Part shown: one piece after another, positions 11,667 to 19,938 of the stretch
Numbering within the stretch: position 1 is the first letter of the stretch
Layout: each line of letters starts with the position of its first letter
Origin: an uncultured SAR116 cluster alpha proteobacterium
GTDB taxonomy: Bacteria > Pseudomonadota > Alphaproteobacteria > Puniceispirillales > Puniceispirillaceae
Direction of reading: 5' to 3'
Assembly (NCBI GenBank): GCA_902623185.1
Contig: CACNSW010000020.1
Coordinates: forward strand, 1 to 33,303
DNA length: 33,303 nucleotides
Position numbers and translations under genes: made by a program
Notes under the pieces: model-generated
Databases searched by the model: none
What the model was told of the DNA's origin: nothing
The model's input: only the letters and a program-made list of their open reading frames with translations

Positions 11667-11869
11667 GTGGTCAACGCCCGAAGTGTCGCAATCTAAATAA
11701 AATGGTATCGGGTAACAATCGAATTGCGCCGCGAATATTGATGGTCATAATTTAGAGGAATTGGCCAGTGGAAAATTAGGTGGTAACGGCTCATTTCACT
11801 AAAATCCATTTTATACTTCGAATAATTGATATATGATCAACAGCATATGGAGATCGATGCGGACGGACT
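11667..11869. other. Divergent uvrD-mlaA intergenic region
   Basis: This 203-base A+T-rich spacer must hold promoters for uvrD (leftward) and mlaA (rightward). Near 11803-11840 the plus strand is very A+T rich, with tatgat as a -10-like hexamer at 11832-11837. No -35 partner at proper spacing is convincing. No gene is seen. Confidence 0.35.
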
Positions 11870-12661
11870 ATGCGGTTTTTTATCAGAATAATAGGGCAAA
11901 AAATTTCAAGAGTATCACTTGGATTTTTTGTTTCGTCTGTTGCTATATCGTTTGTTTCGGGGTGCACCTCATTACCAGAAAACCGGCGCAGCGATCTACG
12001 AGATCCGTTCGAAAACGAAAACCGAGAGGTTTTTGCCTTCAATTTAGGCTTTGATACTTACGTCGTTGAACCCGTCGCCGATGCCTATAGAACCGGTGTA
12101 CCACAAAGCGGTCAACGCGCCATTGGCAACCACATCAAATGGGCAGGAATGCCCTCAACAGCTATCAATTCGGCGTTGCAGGGAAAAGCAGAAAATGCTG
12201 GTCTAGCAACCTTGAATTTTCTAATCAATGGACTAACTCTCGGTTTTGCTGATCTGATGGAGGACGACACGGGTGTGCACAAGGAAGATTTTGGCCAGAC
12301 GCTCGCCGCCGCGAACGTGCCAGAGGGTTCTTTTCTTATGGTCCCGTTTATGGGCCCTAAAACCACGCGGAGCCTTGTTGGCACCATCGGCGACATGGTG
12401 ATAAATCCAGTTGGTATATTGGCCAGAAGCGATGAACTGCAAACTATTAACACGCTGCAAATTCCAGTTGCCGCGGTAGATTTACGCGCGCGTACATTTG
12501 ACGCGTTTAACGATGTCAAATATAACGCCATCGACCCCTATTCACGTGTGCGGTCGATCTATTATCAGACTAGGGCTGGCATGTTGGAAGACAGAGTAAG
12601 CTCCACCATCGGTTCCTCAGCGAGCGATAACGAGTTTGATGCCTTTTTTGAGGATGAGTGA
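11870..12661 (+). CDS. mlaA: MlaA (VacJ) family outer-membrane lipoprotein
   Basis: MlaA removes misplaced phospholipids from the outer leaflet of the outer membrane and hands them to the periplasmic carrier MlaC. The 263-residue product has a signal peptide ending in lipobox VSGC with Cys32 as the predicted lipidated residue. After it comes DPFENENREVFAFN, the counterpart of the family's DP.E..NR..F.FN block, then PSTAINSALQGK and the glycine/proline-rich pore region GFADLMEDDTGVHKEDFGQTL and LMVPFMGPKTTR. The ATG at 11870 is the only suitable start with the full signal peptide; its ribosome binding site is weak. The stop overlaps the mlaC start. No mlaF, mlaE, mlaD or mlaB genes are in the window. 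Confidence 0.94.
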   Translation: MRFFIRIIGQKISRVSLGFFVSSVAISFVSGCTSLPENRRSDLRDPFENENREVFAFNLGFDTYVVEPVADAYRTGVPQSGQRAIGNHIKWAGMPSTAINSALQGKAENAGLATLNFLINGLTLGFADLMEDDTGVHKEDFGQTLAAANVPEGSFLMVPFMGPKTTRSLVGTIGDMVINPVGILARSDELQTINTLQIPVAAVDLRARTFDAFNDVKYNAIDPYSRVRSIYYQTRAGMLEDRVSSTIGSSASDNEFDAFFEDE

Positions 12662-13311
12662 TGACACCTGTTTTAGCTACTCCACGTTTTGACAACTTAT
12701 ATCGTATGCTGACGCTTCTCATATTACTGTGGGGGTTATCTATTTGTGCACTGCAGCAAGCTAAGGCAGATGACCACAGCGCAGCTGCTGAAGCACATAT
12801 CGAGGCCATGATTGGGTCTGCAAAGAACCTTCTGGCAATCCAAAACAGCGACTCTTCTACTCGCTTAAGACAAGTGACTGAACTTCTAGACACCTATTTC
12901 GACTTTCCCAGTATCACTCGATTTTCAGCTGGCCAATATTGGCGCGCTGCAAGTGCCGCCGAAAAACAGGAATATGAACTGGTAATACGAGAGGTAATCA
13001 TCGGCACGGTGGTCCGGAATTTTGATCAGCTCAAAGGGCTTGAATACAGCCACGTTGCTAGCATCGAAAAGGGCAGCAAGTTGGTTCTGGTGTCGGGCCT
13101 CTTCAGCGACACCGTTGGAGACCGCCCCTCAATGTCAGTGAATTGGAGAGTGACAACTCTGCCTGGTAAACCGATTAAAGTGCTCGACATAGAGATCGAG
13201 AATATTTCTATGCTGGTAACACAAAAACAGGAAAACATCGCCATCATACGAAAGAACAAGGGTGAATTTAGCGCGCTCATCGCGGCTATGCGTGAAAAGC
13301 TAGCTAGCTAA
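12661..13311 (+). CDS. mlaC: MlaC-type periplasmic phospholipid-binding protein
   Basis: This belongs to the MlaC/Ttg2D family, the soluble carrier that moves phospholipids between MlaA and the inner-membrane MlaFEDB transporter. The protein has an N-terminal signal peptide (hydrophobic core LTLLILLWGLSICAL, cleavage after QQAKA). The family pattern follows: LLDTYFDFPSITRF, YWRAASAAEKQEYE, then VNWRVTT and LPGKPIKVLDIEIENISM near the C-terminus. The ATG at 12661 shares one base with the mlaA stop (TGATG), implying translational coupling; a GTG one codon upstream is a less likely alternative. The 3' end converges on ettA with 37 bases between. Confidence 0.93.
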   Translation: MTPVLATPRFDNLYRMLTLLILLWGLSICALQQAKADDHSAAAEAHIEAMIGSAKNLLAIQNSDSSTRLRQVTELLDTYFDFPSITRFSAGQYWRAASAAEKQEYELVIREVIIGTVVRNFDQLKGLEYSHVASIEKGSKLVLVSGLFSDTVGDRPSMSVNWRVTTLPGKPIKVLDIEIENISMLVTQKQENIAIIRKNKGEFSALIAAMREKLAS

Positions 13312-13348
13312 ATCAAACAGAAGGCTGCCGAGCAAATTTGACACCTCA

Positions 13349-15028
13349 TTATCGGCTTATAGGTTTGTATTTGATGCGCGTTGGACGATCAGCTTCTGCA
13401 CCAAGTCTGCGTTTTTTGTCAGCATCATAAGCTTCATAGTTGCCTTCGAACCACTCAACATGGCTATTGCCCTCGAACGCCAGTATGTGTGTGGCGATGC
13501 GGTCAAGAAACCAGCGGTCGTGACTTACAACTACAGCGCAGCCAGCAAATGCTTGGAGCGCTTCTTCAAGTGCCCTCAGCGTGTCCACATCAAGATCATT
13601 GGTTGGCTCATCGAGCAGCAACAGATTAGCTCCACTCTTCAGCATTTTTGCAAGATGCACACGGTTTCGCTCACCACCCGAAAGCTGGCTGACCTGCTTT
13701 TGCTGGTCGCCTCCCTTGAAATTAAACTGCCCAACATAAGCGCGAGAAGCTATCGTTCGCTTGCCAAGTTCAATTTCATCAAGCCCATCTGAGATAACTT
13801 CCCAAACAGTTTTGCCCTCCTCTAAGTCATCACGGGTTTGATCGACATAGCCAATTTTGACAGTTTCACCAATGGTGAAACTGCCAATGTCCGGTTCATC
13901 TGCACCAGTGATCATCCGAAACAAAGTGGTCTTTCCTGCGCCATTCGGCCCAATCACCCCGACAATGCCTCCTGGCGGTAAGCGGAAAGACAGGTCATCA
14001 ATTAGTAATCGATTACCAAAACCCTTACTTAGGCCCTCAGCATTAATCACCACGTCGCCCAGCCGTGGGCCAGCAGGAATGTGAATTTTTGCAACATCCA
14101 TTTGACGCTGATGATCATCGGCTAATAGTTTTTCATAAGCATTAATCCGCGCCTTAGATTTCGCTTGCCGCGCCTTGGGTGCTGAACGTACCCATTCCAA
14201 CTCACGCGATAGTGATTTTACTCGCGCATCCTCTGCTCGTCCTTCCTGTTGAAGGCGTTTCTGCTTCTGCTCTAGCCACCCGGAATAATTTCCCTCGTAG
14301 GGAATACCAGAGCCGCGATCCAGCTCCAAAATCCAGCCTGCAACTTCATCGAGGAAATAACGATCATGCGTAATAGTCACTACGGTTCCAGGAAAATCTT
14401 TCAAGAATTGTTGCAACCAGCTTACCGACTCGGCATCTAGATGGTTTGTCGGCTCATCAAGCAGCAACATGTCAGGCGCACTAAGCAGCAATTTACACAA
14501 AGCAACTCGGCGCTTTTCACCACCCGACAATTTTGAAACATCGGTATCCCCCGACGGCACGCGCAAAGCATCCATCGCAATCTCCGCCTTGCGCTCGAGA
14601 TCCCATCCATCAATAGCATCTATTTCTTCCTGCAACTCCGCCTGTTCGGCGATTGTCGCGTTCATCTCATCATCGGTCAACTCCTCGGCAAAACGGGCAC
14701 TGACCTCATTAAACCTGTCCATTAACTCTTTTGCCCGCCCCAAACCTTTAAGCACGTTACCAGTAACATCAAGACCCTCATCAAGCTCCGGTTCCTGCGC
14801 CAGATAACCAACATTGATTCCATCGGCTGCCCATGCTTCGCCGTTGAAATCGGTATCGAGACCCGCCATGATCCGCAGCAACGTCGATTTGCCGGCGCCA
14901 TTTAAACCAAGAACGCCGATTTTAGCGCCCGGAAGGAACGAAAGGCTGACATTTTTTAGAACTTCTTTCCCACCCGGCCAACTTTTCGACAAACGGTGCA
15001 TTACATAAACGTATTGATGGCTGGACAT
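13349..15028 (-). CDS. ettA: Energy-dependent translational throttle protein EttA (ABC-F)
   Basis: EttA is a soluble ABC-F ATPase that binds the ribosomal E site and gates early elongation by cellular energy state. It has no membrane domain. The 559 residues hold two ABC modules: Walker A GLNGAGKS (41-48), signature LSGGEKRR (167-174) and Walker [12 protein letters not shown] (from 188); then Walker A GPNGAGKT (360-367), LSGGERNR, and [11 protein letters not shown]. The linker between them (about 244-325), rich in Arg, Lys and Glu, is the P-site tRNA interaction motif that defines the ABC-F group. The start [15 protein letters not shown] matches EttA, and AAAGGAG lies five bases before the ATG. 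It is a single-gene unit facing mlaC. Confidence 0.96.
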   Translation of the reverse strand: MSSHQYVYVMHRLSKSWPGGKEVLKNVSLSFLPGAKIGVLGLNGAGKSTLLRIMAGLDTDFNGEAWAADGINVGYLAQEPELDEGLDVTGNVLKGLGRAKELMDRFNEVSARFAEELTDDEMNATIAEQAELQEEIDAIDGWDLERKAEIAMDALRVPSGDTDVSKLSGGEKRRVALCKLLLSAPDMLLLDEPTNHLDAESVSWLQQFLKDFPGTVVTITHDRYFLDEVAGWILELDRGSGIPYEGNYSGWLEQKQKRLQQEGRAEDARVKSLSRELEWVRSAPKARQAKSKARINAYEKLLADDHQRQMDVAKIHIPAGPRLGDVVINAEGLSKGFGNRLLIDDLSFRLPPGGIVGVIGPNGAGKTTLFRMITGADEPDIGSFTIGETVKIGYVDQTRDDLEEGKTVWEVISDGLDEIELGKRTIASRAYVGQFNFKGGDQQKQVSQLSGGERNRVHLAKMLKSGANLLLLDEPTNDLDVDTLRALEEALQAFAGCAVVVSHDRWFLDRIATHILAFEGNSHVEWFEGNYEAYDADKKRRLGAEADRPTRIKYKPISR

Positions 15029-15255
15029 TTTGACTCCTTTTTAGGGCGGCCCTTCGAAGCATCTGCCTTAGGGCGTTTCTTCAATATTAAGCGACACACG
15101 AGTTGTAGTAACGCAGCAGACACATGGCGTTTTAGCGTCTGCGACCACTCATAACAATGCGGAAACGCGAATTTTTCATTTGTATGACTCACACCATGAA
15201 TGCTAGCGGCACGCAAGTCATGATGGTATGATAATTAGGTTAAAATTGAAATTCA

Positions 15256-15645
15256 GTGGCTATTTTTGAAATGATTGGCAACTTATTGGCGCAGAGCGCA
15301 CCCGCGCTGGGTATACTGGTTGACCTGCCCTTGGGCGTTTTGATGTGGGCGGCTGTGCTTCGCTTTGTGTTGACAATTTTCATCAACGCAGACAGTCGGA
15401 TCTTGCCAATGCGCATGCTAGTCAGCTTCACTGGCGCTGTGATGACGGTAACACGTCCCCTCAAACCTGTATGGATAATCGATCGGATAGCTCCTCTTCA
15501 TACAGCTTTCGTCCTGCTGATTATCCGTTATTATTTACTTCCGCTTATCATTAGTTATGACGTGTTGTCGTTTGGCAATATGCCGCTTGAGAGCATGGTC
15601 CTATCAGTCTACTTCGATTTCGTGGCCTCAGACTGGCTAGCCTGA
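15256..15645 (+). CDS. Small integral membrane protein of unknown function
   Basis: I do not recognise this gene firmly. The 129-residue product is strongly hydrophobic, with likely membrane segments near residues 19-45, 50-65 and 81-105, and few charges apart from short Arg/Lys clusters. The arrangement, including RPLKPVWIIDRIAPLHTAFVLL split around 67-88, faintly recalls YggT-family proteins, where a proline-rich loop precedes a final helix, but the match is too weak to name. Translation could start at GTG 15256 or ATG 15271; neither has a ribosome binding site I would trust. Its last 37 bases overlap the end of the gene on the other strand. It may be a non-coding frame, but long hydrophobic continuity argues for a gene. 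Confidence 0.5.
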   Translation: MAIFEMIGNLLAQSAPALGILVDLPLGVLMWAAVLRFVLTIFINADSRILPMRMLVSFTGAVMTVTRPLKPVWIIDRIAPLHTAFVLLIIRYYLLPLIISYDVLSFGNMPLESMVLSVYFDFVASDWLA

Positions 15646-15983
15646 ACGATAGTTTTCTGGGTAACTTCACCAGAGTGTGTTAATCGCCAGATCTGCTGTC
15701 CCGCCGGCATGTCAATAAGAAGAACCATTCCAGATTTGTCCGGTGAAGCGGCTCTCACCTGCGCTCCTTTTGGCAGAACAAGTTTGATCTCACTCGCCGC
15801 GGTCTTGCCCGAGTCCTTTGTCAGCCGCGAGTAAATCGTCACAACAATCACCGAAAAAACAACAACGATCAGAACCGCCATTATAACAACCAGACCTTTA
15901 ATAAACCCCAGATGACGCACTACGGCAGACGTTTCTTCTGTATGAGCTTTTTTGGCAACGTTATTGTTGGACAGGTCTTGCAT
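15609..15983 (-). CDS. DUF6476-like single-pass membrane protein
   Basis: The 124-residue product has a hydrophilic N-terminus, one clear transmembrane helix (about 28-52, GLVVIMAVLIVVVFSVIVV) and a C-terminal domain of about 70 residues containing LVLPKGAQVRAA and MPAGQQIWRLTHSGEV. This resembles the DUF6476 proteins found beside RluA-family pseudouridine synthase and rpoH genes in alphaproteobacteria, which have the same helix plus small beta-rich tail; no function is known. The ATG at 15983 is chosen over a GTG at 16004 because CGGAG lies seven bases before it. It is divergent from rluD and converges on the preceding membrane protein, overlapping it by 37 bases. Confidence 0.75.
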   Translation of the reverse strand: MQDLSNNNVAKKAHTEETSAVVRHLGFIKGLVVIMAVLIVVVFSVIVVTIYSRLTKDSGKTAASEIKLVLPKGAQVRAASPDKSGMVLLIDMPAGQQIWRLTHSGEVTQKTIVQASQSEATKSK

Positions 15984-16098
15984 GAATTTGCTCCGTAGAC
16001 TCACGAAAGATTAAAGGCCGGCACCCGTCAGCATAGAGATAAGGTCAAAATGTTACCAGTCTTTCAACCTCTAAATTAATGGGTTATTGTCCGTTTGC

Positions 16099-17175
16099 AT
16101 GATTAAGAATAACAAAAATCAAGACGCTGTAGAGGCCGCGCCAGGCGAGATTGTTCGGATAACAGCACCCGACCAGACAGTCACAGAACGCCTTGACCGC
16201 TTTCTTACCGCTGCAATTACATCCAGCATACGCGAGGATGATGCGCTATCTGATAGCCAAAGTTTGTCACGCAGCCGGGTTAAGGCACTGATAATGAATG
16301 GGTGCTTGCACGAGAACGGAGTGGTGATCACCAACCCCTCGGCAAATTTTAAGCTTGGAGCGGAATATCAACTTTTTATTCCTAAGCCAAGTGATCTACT
16401 GCCACACGGCGAATCCATTCCTCTAGATATCTTGTTCGAGGATGAGCATTTGCTTGTCATCAACAAACCGGCAGGGATGGTTGTGCATCCAGCACCAGGC
16501 AACCCGAAAGGAACGCTCGTCAACGCGCTGATCGCGCATTGTGGTCTCAGCTTAACTGGCATTGGCGGGCTTATGCGGCCAGGCATTGTTCATCGGTTGG
16601 ACAAAGATACATCGGGGGTGATAATGGCTGCCAAGACTGACCGTGTGCATCAACGTTTGACCGATATGTTTGCGGCACACGATCTTGACCGGCGTTATCA
16701 TGCCCTTGTTTGGGGAATCGGTATTAACCAGCAGGGATCAGTCGACGCTCCGATAGGCCGTGCCAAGCATGATCGCAGGCGTCAGGCCATTAATGAAAAG
16801 GGCCGCACGGCAATTACCCACTGGCAAATGCTAAGGGTCTATCCACCCTTTGGATCAATGGTTGAGTGTCACCTTGAGACTGGACGCACCCATCAGATCA
16901 GAGTGCACATGGCGCACATCGGCCATGGTGTGATCGGTGACCCACTTTATGGCAAGCCAGCAAGAGCCAGCCAGATGCCAGATAAAATCTCGCAAACCTG
17001 TTTAGCACAACTGCGGAGTTTTGGCCGGCAGGCACTACACGCTGTGCACTTAGGCTTTGCCCATCCAATAACTGGCGAAGCCTTAGCCTTCAATGCTGAT
17101 ATTCCAGCAGATATGGCCAATTTACAACGGATAATGGAAACCGCTGTAGCAGCGCGGGCCAAGTCCAGTCGTTAA
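16099..17175 (+). CDS. rluD: Large-subunit rRNA pseudouridine synthase, RluD/RluA family
   Basis: This enzyme isomerises uridines in 23S rRNA; RluD targets helix 69. The 358-residue protein starts with an S4-type RNA-binding domain (about 28-95, including LSRSRVKALIMNGCLHENG) and carries the catalytic domain after it: INKPAGMVVHPAPGN, HRLDKDTSG with catalytic Asp168, and RTHQIRVHMAHIGHGVIGDP. The S4 domain and length favour RluD within the RluA family, though the exact rRNA site cannot be read from sequence. The ATG at 16099 is preferred to a TTG four codons upstream, but no clear ribosome binding site decides between them. rpoH follows after about 250 bases. Confidence 0.92.
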   Translation: MIKNNKNQDAVEAAPGEIVRITAPDQTVTERLDRFLTAAITSSIREDDALSDSQSLSRSRVKALIMNGCLHENGVVITNPSANFKLGAEYQLFIPKPSDLLPHGESIPLDILFEDEHLLVINKPAGMVVHPAPGNPKGTLVNALIAHCGLSLTGIGGLMRPGIVHRLDKDTSGVIMAAKTDRVHQRLTDMFAAHDLDRRYHALVWGIGINQQGSVDAPIGRAKHDRRRQAINEKGRTAITHWQMLRVYPPFGSMVECHLETGRTHQIRVHMAHIGHGVIGDPLYGKPARASQMPDKISQTCLAQLRSFGRQALHAVHLGFAHPITGEALAFNADIPADMANLQRIMETAVAARAKSSR

Positions 17176-17425
17176 AATAATTGCGAGCGCTATCAATCTC
17201 AGCATTTTTAGTTATTCGCAAATCAGAAAATCAGTCCATTGTTTTTTATTAATTTTTTGCTAAAATGCATCATATGATTGGATCTTAAAGAAGCCCTATT
17301 TTTGCCTAATTCGGCAACAATAATGGACATGTGAAAAAGACTTTTGCTAAAAACTGCCTTAATCTTGTTGCTTGAGGTTGTTTATATTGCAGCAGTCAAA
17401 AGGATTAATCTCTAAGGAATAGTCG
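17176..17425 (+). promoter_or_regulatory. rluD-rpoH spacer with likely rpoH promoter region
   Basis: This 250-base A+T-rich spacer holds no gene. A possible housekeeping promoter is TTGTTT at 17239-17244 with TAAAAT at 17261-17266, spacing 16. The -10 matches five of six consensus bases, the -35 only three. A further tatatt hexamer near 17382 lacks a good partner. An AAGGA ribosome binding site (17414-17418) lies seven bases before the rpoH ATG. I see no clear terminator after rluD. Confidence 0.35.
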
Positions 17426-18349
17426 ATGGCCGGCAAAATCAACCTCCCCGTTCTGTCCCCTGATGGGAATTTATCACGTTACCTTGAGCAAATACGAACG
17501 TTTCCAATGCTTGAGCAAGAGCAAGAGTACATGCTCGCCAAGGCATGGAAGGACAAAGGCGACGTTGACGCGGCGCACCAACTTGTAACTAGCCACCTGC
17601 GGCTTGTAGCAAAAATTGCAATGGGTTACCGAGGCTACGGACTCCCAGTCGCCGATTTAATCTCGGAGGGTAACCTAGGCATGATGCATGCTGTCAAAAA
17701 ATTTGAACCAGAAAAAGGGTTTCGACTTGCCACATATGCAATGTGGTGGATAAAAGCTGCCATCCAAGAATATATCCTGCGGTCCTGGTCACTAGTGAAA
17801 ATTGGGACAACCGCCGGCCAAAAAAAGCTGTTTTTTAATTTGCGCAGGATTAAAGGCCAAATCCAAGCAATTGATGAAGGGGATCTCAAACCCGATCAGG
17901 TGACGCACATCGCCGCTCAACTTGGCGTTACTGAGTCAGAAGTGATGTCCATGAACCAACGCATGGCAGGCAATGATCGTTCGTTGAATGTACCATTGTC
18001 TCGCGATAGTGAGGGTGCTGGAGAGTGGCAAGATTGGCTTGAAGACGACAGTGTTGATCAAGAGACTAGTTTTGCTGAGCACGAAGAGTATTCGGTACGC
18101 CAAACCCTGATGATGGATGCGATGAAAGGTTTAAACGAACGAGAGCAGCGTATTTTGCAGGCACGCCGGCTAGCAGAACCGCCTCTAACTCTCGAAGACC
18201 TCGCTACCGAGTTTTCGGTAAGCCGTGAGCGTATCCGGCAAATCGAAGTCCGGGCTTTCGAAAAGCTTCAAAAAGCGGTTCGAGACAAGGCTATCGAAAG
18301 AAGAATGTTACCTGAGTTGGATGCGGATCCTGCGCTCCTTAATCAATAG
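17426..18349 (+). CDS. rpoH: RNA polymerase heat-shock sigma factor RpoH (sigma-32)
   Basis: RpoH directs RNA polymerase to heat-shock promoters for chaperones and proteases. The 307-residue protein has sigma region 2 with the core-binding and -10 recognition helices (77-118, ISEGNLGMMHAVKKFEPEKG and LATYAMWWIKAAIQEY), followed by the RpoH box QKKLFFNLR (132-140). That box separates RpoH from the primary sigma factor. Region 4 has LTLEDLATEFSVSRERIRQI (255-274), the -35 helix-turn-helix. The start ATG has AAGGA seven bases upstream. In proteobacteria RpoH is degraded by FtsH, which is encoded about 7 kb away in this window. The gene converges on purA across 160 bases. Confidence 0.97.
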   Translation: MAGKINLPVLSPDGNLSRYLEQIRTFPMLEQEQEYMLAKAWKDKGDVDAAHQLVTSHLRLVAKIAMGYRGYGLPVADLISEGNLGMMHAVKKFEPEKGFRLATYAMWWIKAAIQEYILRSWSLVKIGTTAGQKKLFFNLRRIKGQIQAIDEGDLKPDQVTHIAAQLGVTESEVMSMNQRMAGNDRSLNVPLSRDSEGAGEWQDWLEDDSVDQETSFAEHEEYSVRQTLMMDAMKGLNEREQRILQARRLAEPPLTLEDLATEFSVSRERIRQIEVRAFEKLQKAVRDKAIERRMLPELDADPALLNQ

Positions 18350-18509
18350 GGAGTGCTTTTTAGGTCTCAATGTTTCGCCAAGAATACTAAACTTAGTCCG
18401 CGCCCGCCACGCAACTTTGTCTTTGATGTGATAGTCAGTCCATTACGCGCACCAAGACAAAATCAATAACATGTCTGCTAAATCGCTTGTCAACAGGTGT
18501 TTTGAGCAA

Positions 18510-19802
18510 TTAGGCGCTGAAGGGGTCCCTGACTATGATCGTATCATTCCGCTCGGGGCTAGTCGAAAGAAGTGTTACCGGCGTTTTCGTGAGTTCCTCG
18601 ACCCTGCGGATGTATTTGACCGCACTTAATGGTAGTTGATCCCAACTACGCGCACCATATGTGCTGTCATGCCAGCCAGGCATTTCTTCATAGATTGGTT
18701 TACATTTGGCTTGTGCCGCCGAGTCAGAGGGAAAGTAATCAAGTTTGACGCCATTTAAGTCATAGCCAACGCATATTTTCAACACGTCAAAACCATCAAG
18801 CACATCGAGCTTGGTTAGCGCCATGCCAGTAATACCAGCTATAGCATTTGCCTGACGTACCATCACCGCATCAAACCAACCGCAGCGGCGCTTGCGACCT
18901 GTTACCGTACCAAATTCACGTCCACGTTCGCCCATACGTTCGCCGTCATCGCTGAATTCCTCAGTCGGAAATGGGCCGCTTCCAACGCGTGTCGTATAAG
19001 CCTTTGTAATTCCCAGGACAAAGCTGATAGAGGCAGGGCCGAAGCCGGAACCGGTGGCGGCTTGCCCAGCAACCGTGTTTGACGAGGTGACGAATGGATA
19101 GGTTCCATGGTCAATATCAAGCATCACACCTTGTGCCCCCTCGAACAGCACCAGCTTATTGTTTGCTTGTAACTCAGCCAGCAGCTTCCAACACTGACCA
19201 GAAAATGCCATTAATTCATCACGCATGGCCATAAGGTCCGCAAACATCTGGTTAGCATTAGCAGGGGTGTGTCCACCTGCCAGCAACCATACATTGTGAT
19301 GCTCTACTATCGCCGAAAGTTTTTCAGCCATTGTATCGGGGTTAGCCAGATCACCGAGCCTTAAAGCACGACGCGCGACTTTGTCCTCATATGCGGGCCC
19401 TATCCCACGTCCAGTGGTTCCAATTTTGGCATTGCCGCGTGCAGCCTCACGGGCAGAGTCGATAGCCTGATGGACCGGCAGAATTAGCGCTACAGAGTCC
19501 GAAACCATTAAAGTCTTAGGCGTTATTTCTACACCCTGTGAGCGCAGCAGCTTGATTTCGGATAGCAAATGCTCTGGGTCGAGAACTACGCCATTGCCTA
19601 TAATCGAACGTTTGCCAGGGCGCACGATACCCGAGGGAAGCAATGATAACTTATATTCAACGCCGTTAATGACTATCGTATGACCTGCGTTATGCCCGCC
19701 CTGAAAGCGTACCACAACATCAGCGCGGCTTGACAACCAGTCAACGATTTTACCCTTGCCCTCATCACCCCACTGGGCACCAATCACGGCTAAATTTGTC
19801 AT
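18510..19802 (-). CDS. purA: Adenylosuccinate synthetase
   Basis: PurA joins IMP and aspartate using GTP to make adenylosuccinate, the first step from IMP to AMP. The 430-residue length is standard. The GTP-binding loop GDEGKGK (12-18) opens the protein. IMP-site and family blocks follow: [30 protein letters not shown], and [14 protein letters not shown] near residue 305. The start [18 protein letters not shown] is typical; a weak GGGAA patch precedes the ATG. It is the last gene of the long leftward run and lies about 140 bases after serA, so it may share transcripts with the serine genes or have its own promoter. Confidence 0.98.
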   Translation of the reverse strand: MTNLAVIGAQWGDEGKGKIVDWLSSRADVVVRFQGGHNAGHTIVINGVEYKLSLLPSGIVRPGKRSIIGNGVVLDPEHLLSEIKLLRSQGVEITPKTLMVSDSVALILPVHQAIDSAREAARGNAKIGTTGRGIGPAYEDKVARRALRLGDLANPDTMAEKLSAIVEHHNVWLLAGGHTPANANQMFADLMAMRDELMAFSGQCWKLLAELQANNKLVLFEGAQGVMLDIDHGTYPFVTSSNTVAGQAATGSGFGPASISFVLGITKAYTTRVGSGPFPTEEFSDDGERMGERGREFGTVTGRKRRCGWFDAVMVRQANAIAGITGMALTKLDVLDGFDVLKICVGYDLNGVKLDYFPSDSAAQAKCKPIYEEMPGWHDSTYGARSWDQLPLSAVKYIRRVEELTKTPVTLLSTSPERNDTIIVRDPFSA

Positions 19803-19938
19803 GAATTTTCCCGTGGTTGATGACGATTAAATATCTAAATAGGCGCTTTGTGAATAAGCTCGTCAAAGAGCGATGGACAATACCCAAAAAAGGATTCAAT
19901 CGCAAGCAACAACACCTCATTTTCCGCAGATCCGGGGT

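Noticed and set aside
15001-15216. 71-codon basic frame on the minus strand overlapping the ettA start
   Set aside because: It runs through the ettA ribosome binding site and start in another frame and has no ribosome binding site or family features of its own.
17302-17317. Small TTGCC/GGCAA inverted repeat before rpoH, considered as the rluD terminator
   Set aside because: The stem is only five pairs and no T-tract follows on the plus strand, where rluD is transcribed.
18416-18461. TTTGTCTT/AAGACAAA inverted repeat between rpoH and purA, considered as a two-way terminator
   Set aside because: The loop is 30 bases, the stem is A+T rich, and no T-tract follows on either strand.
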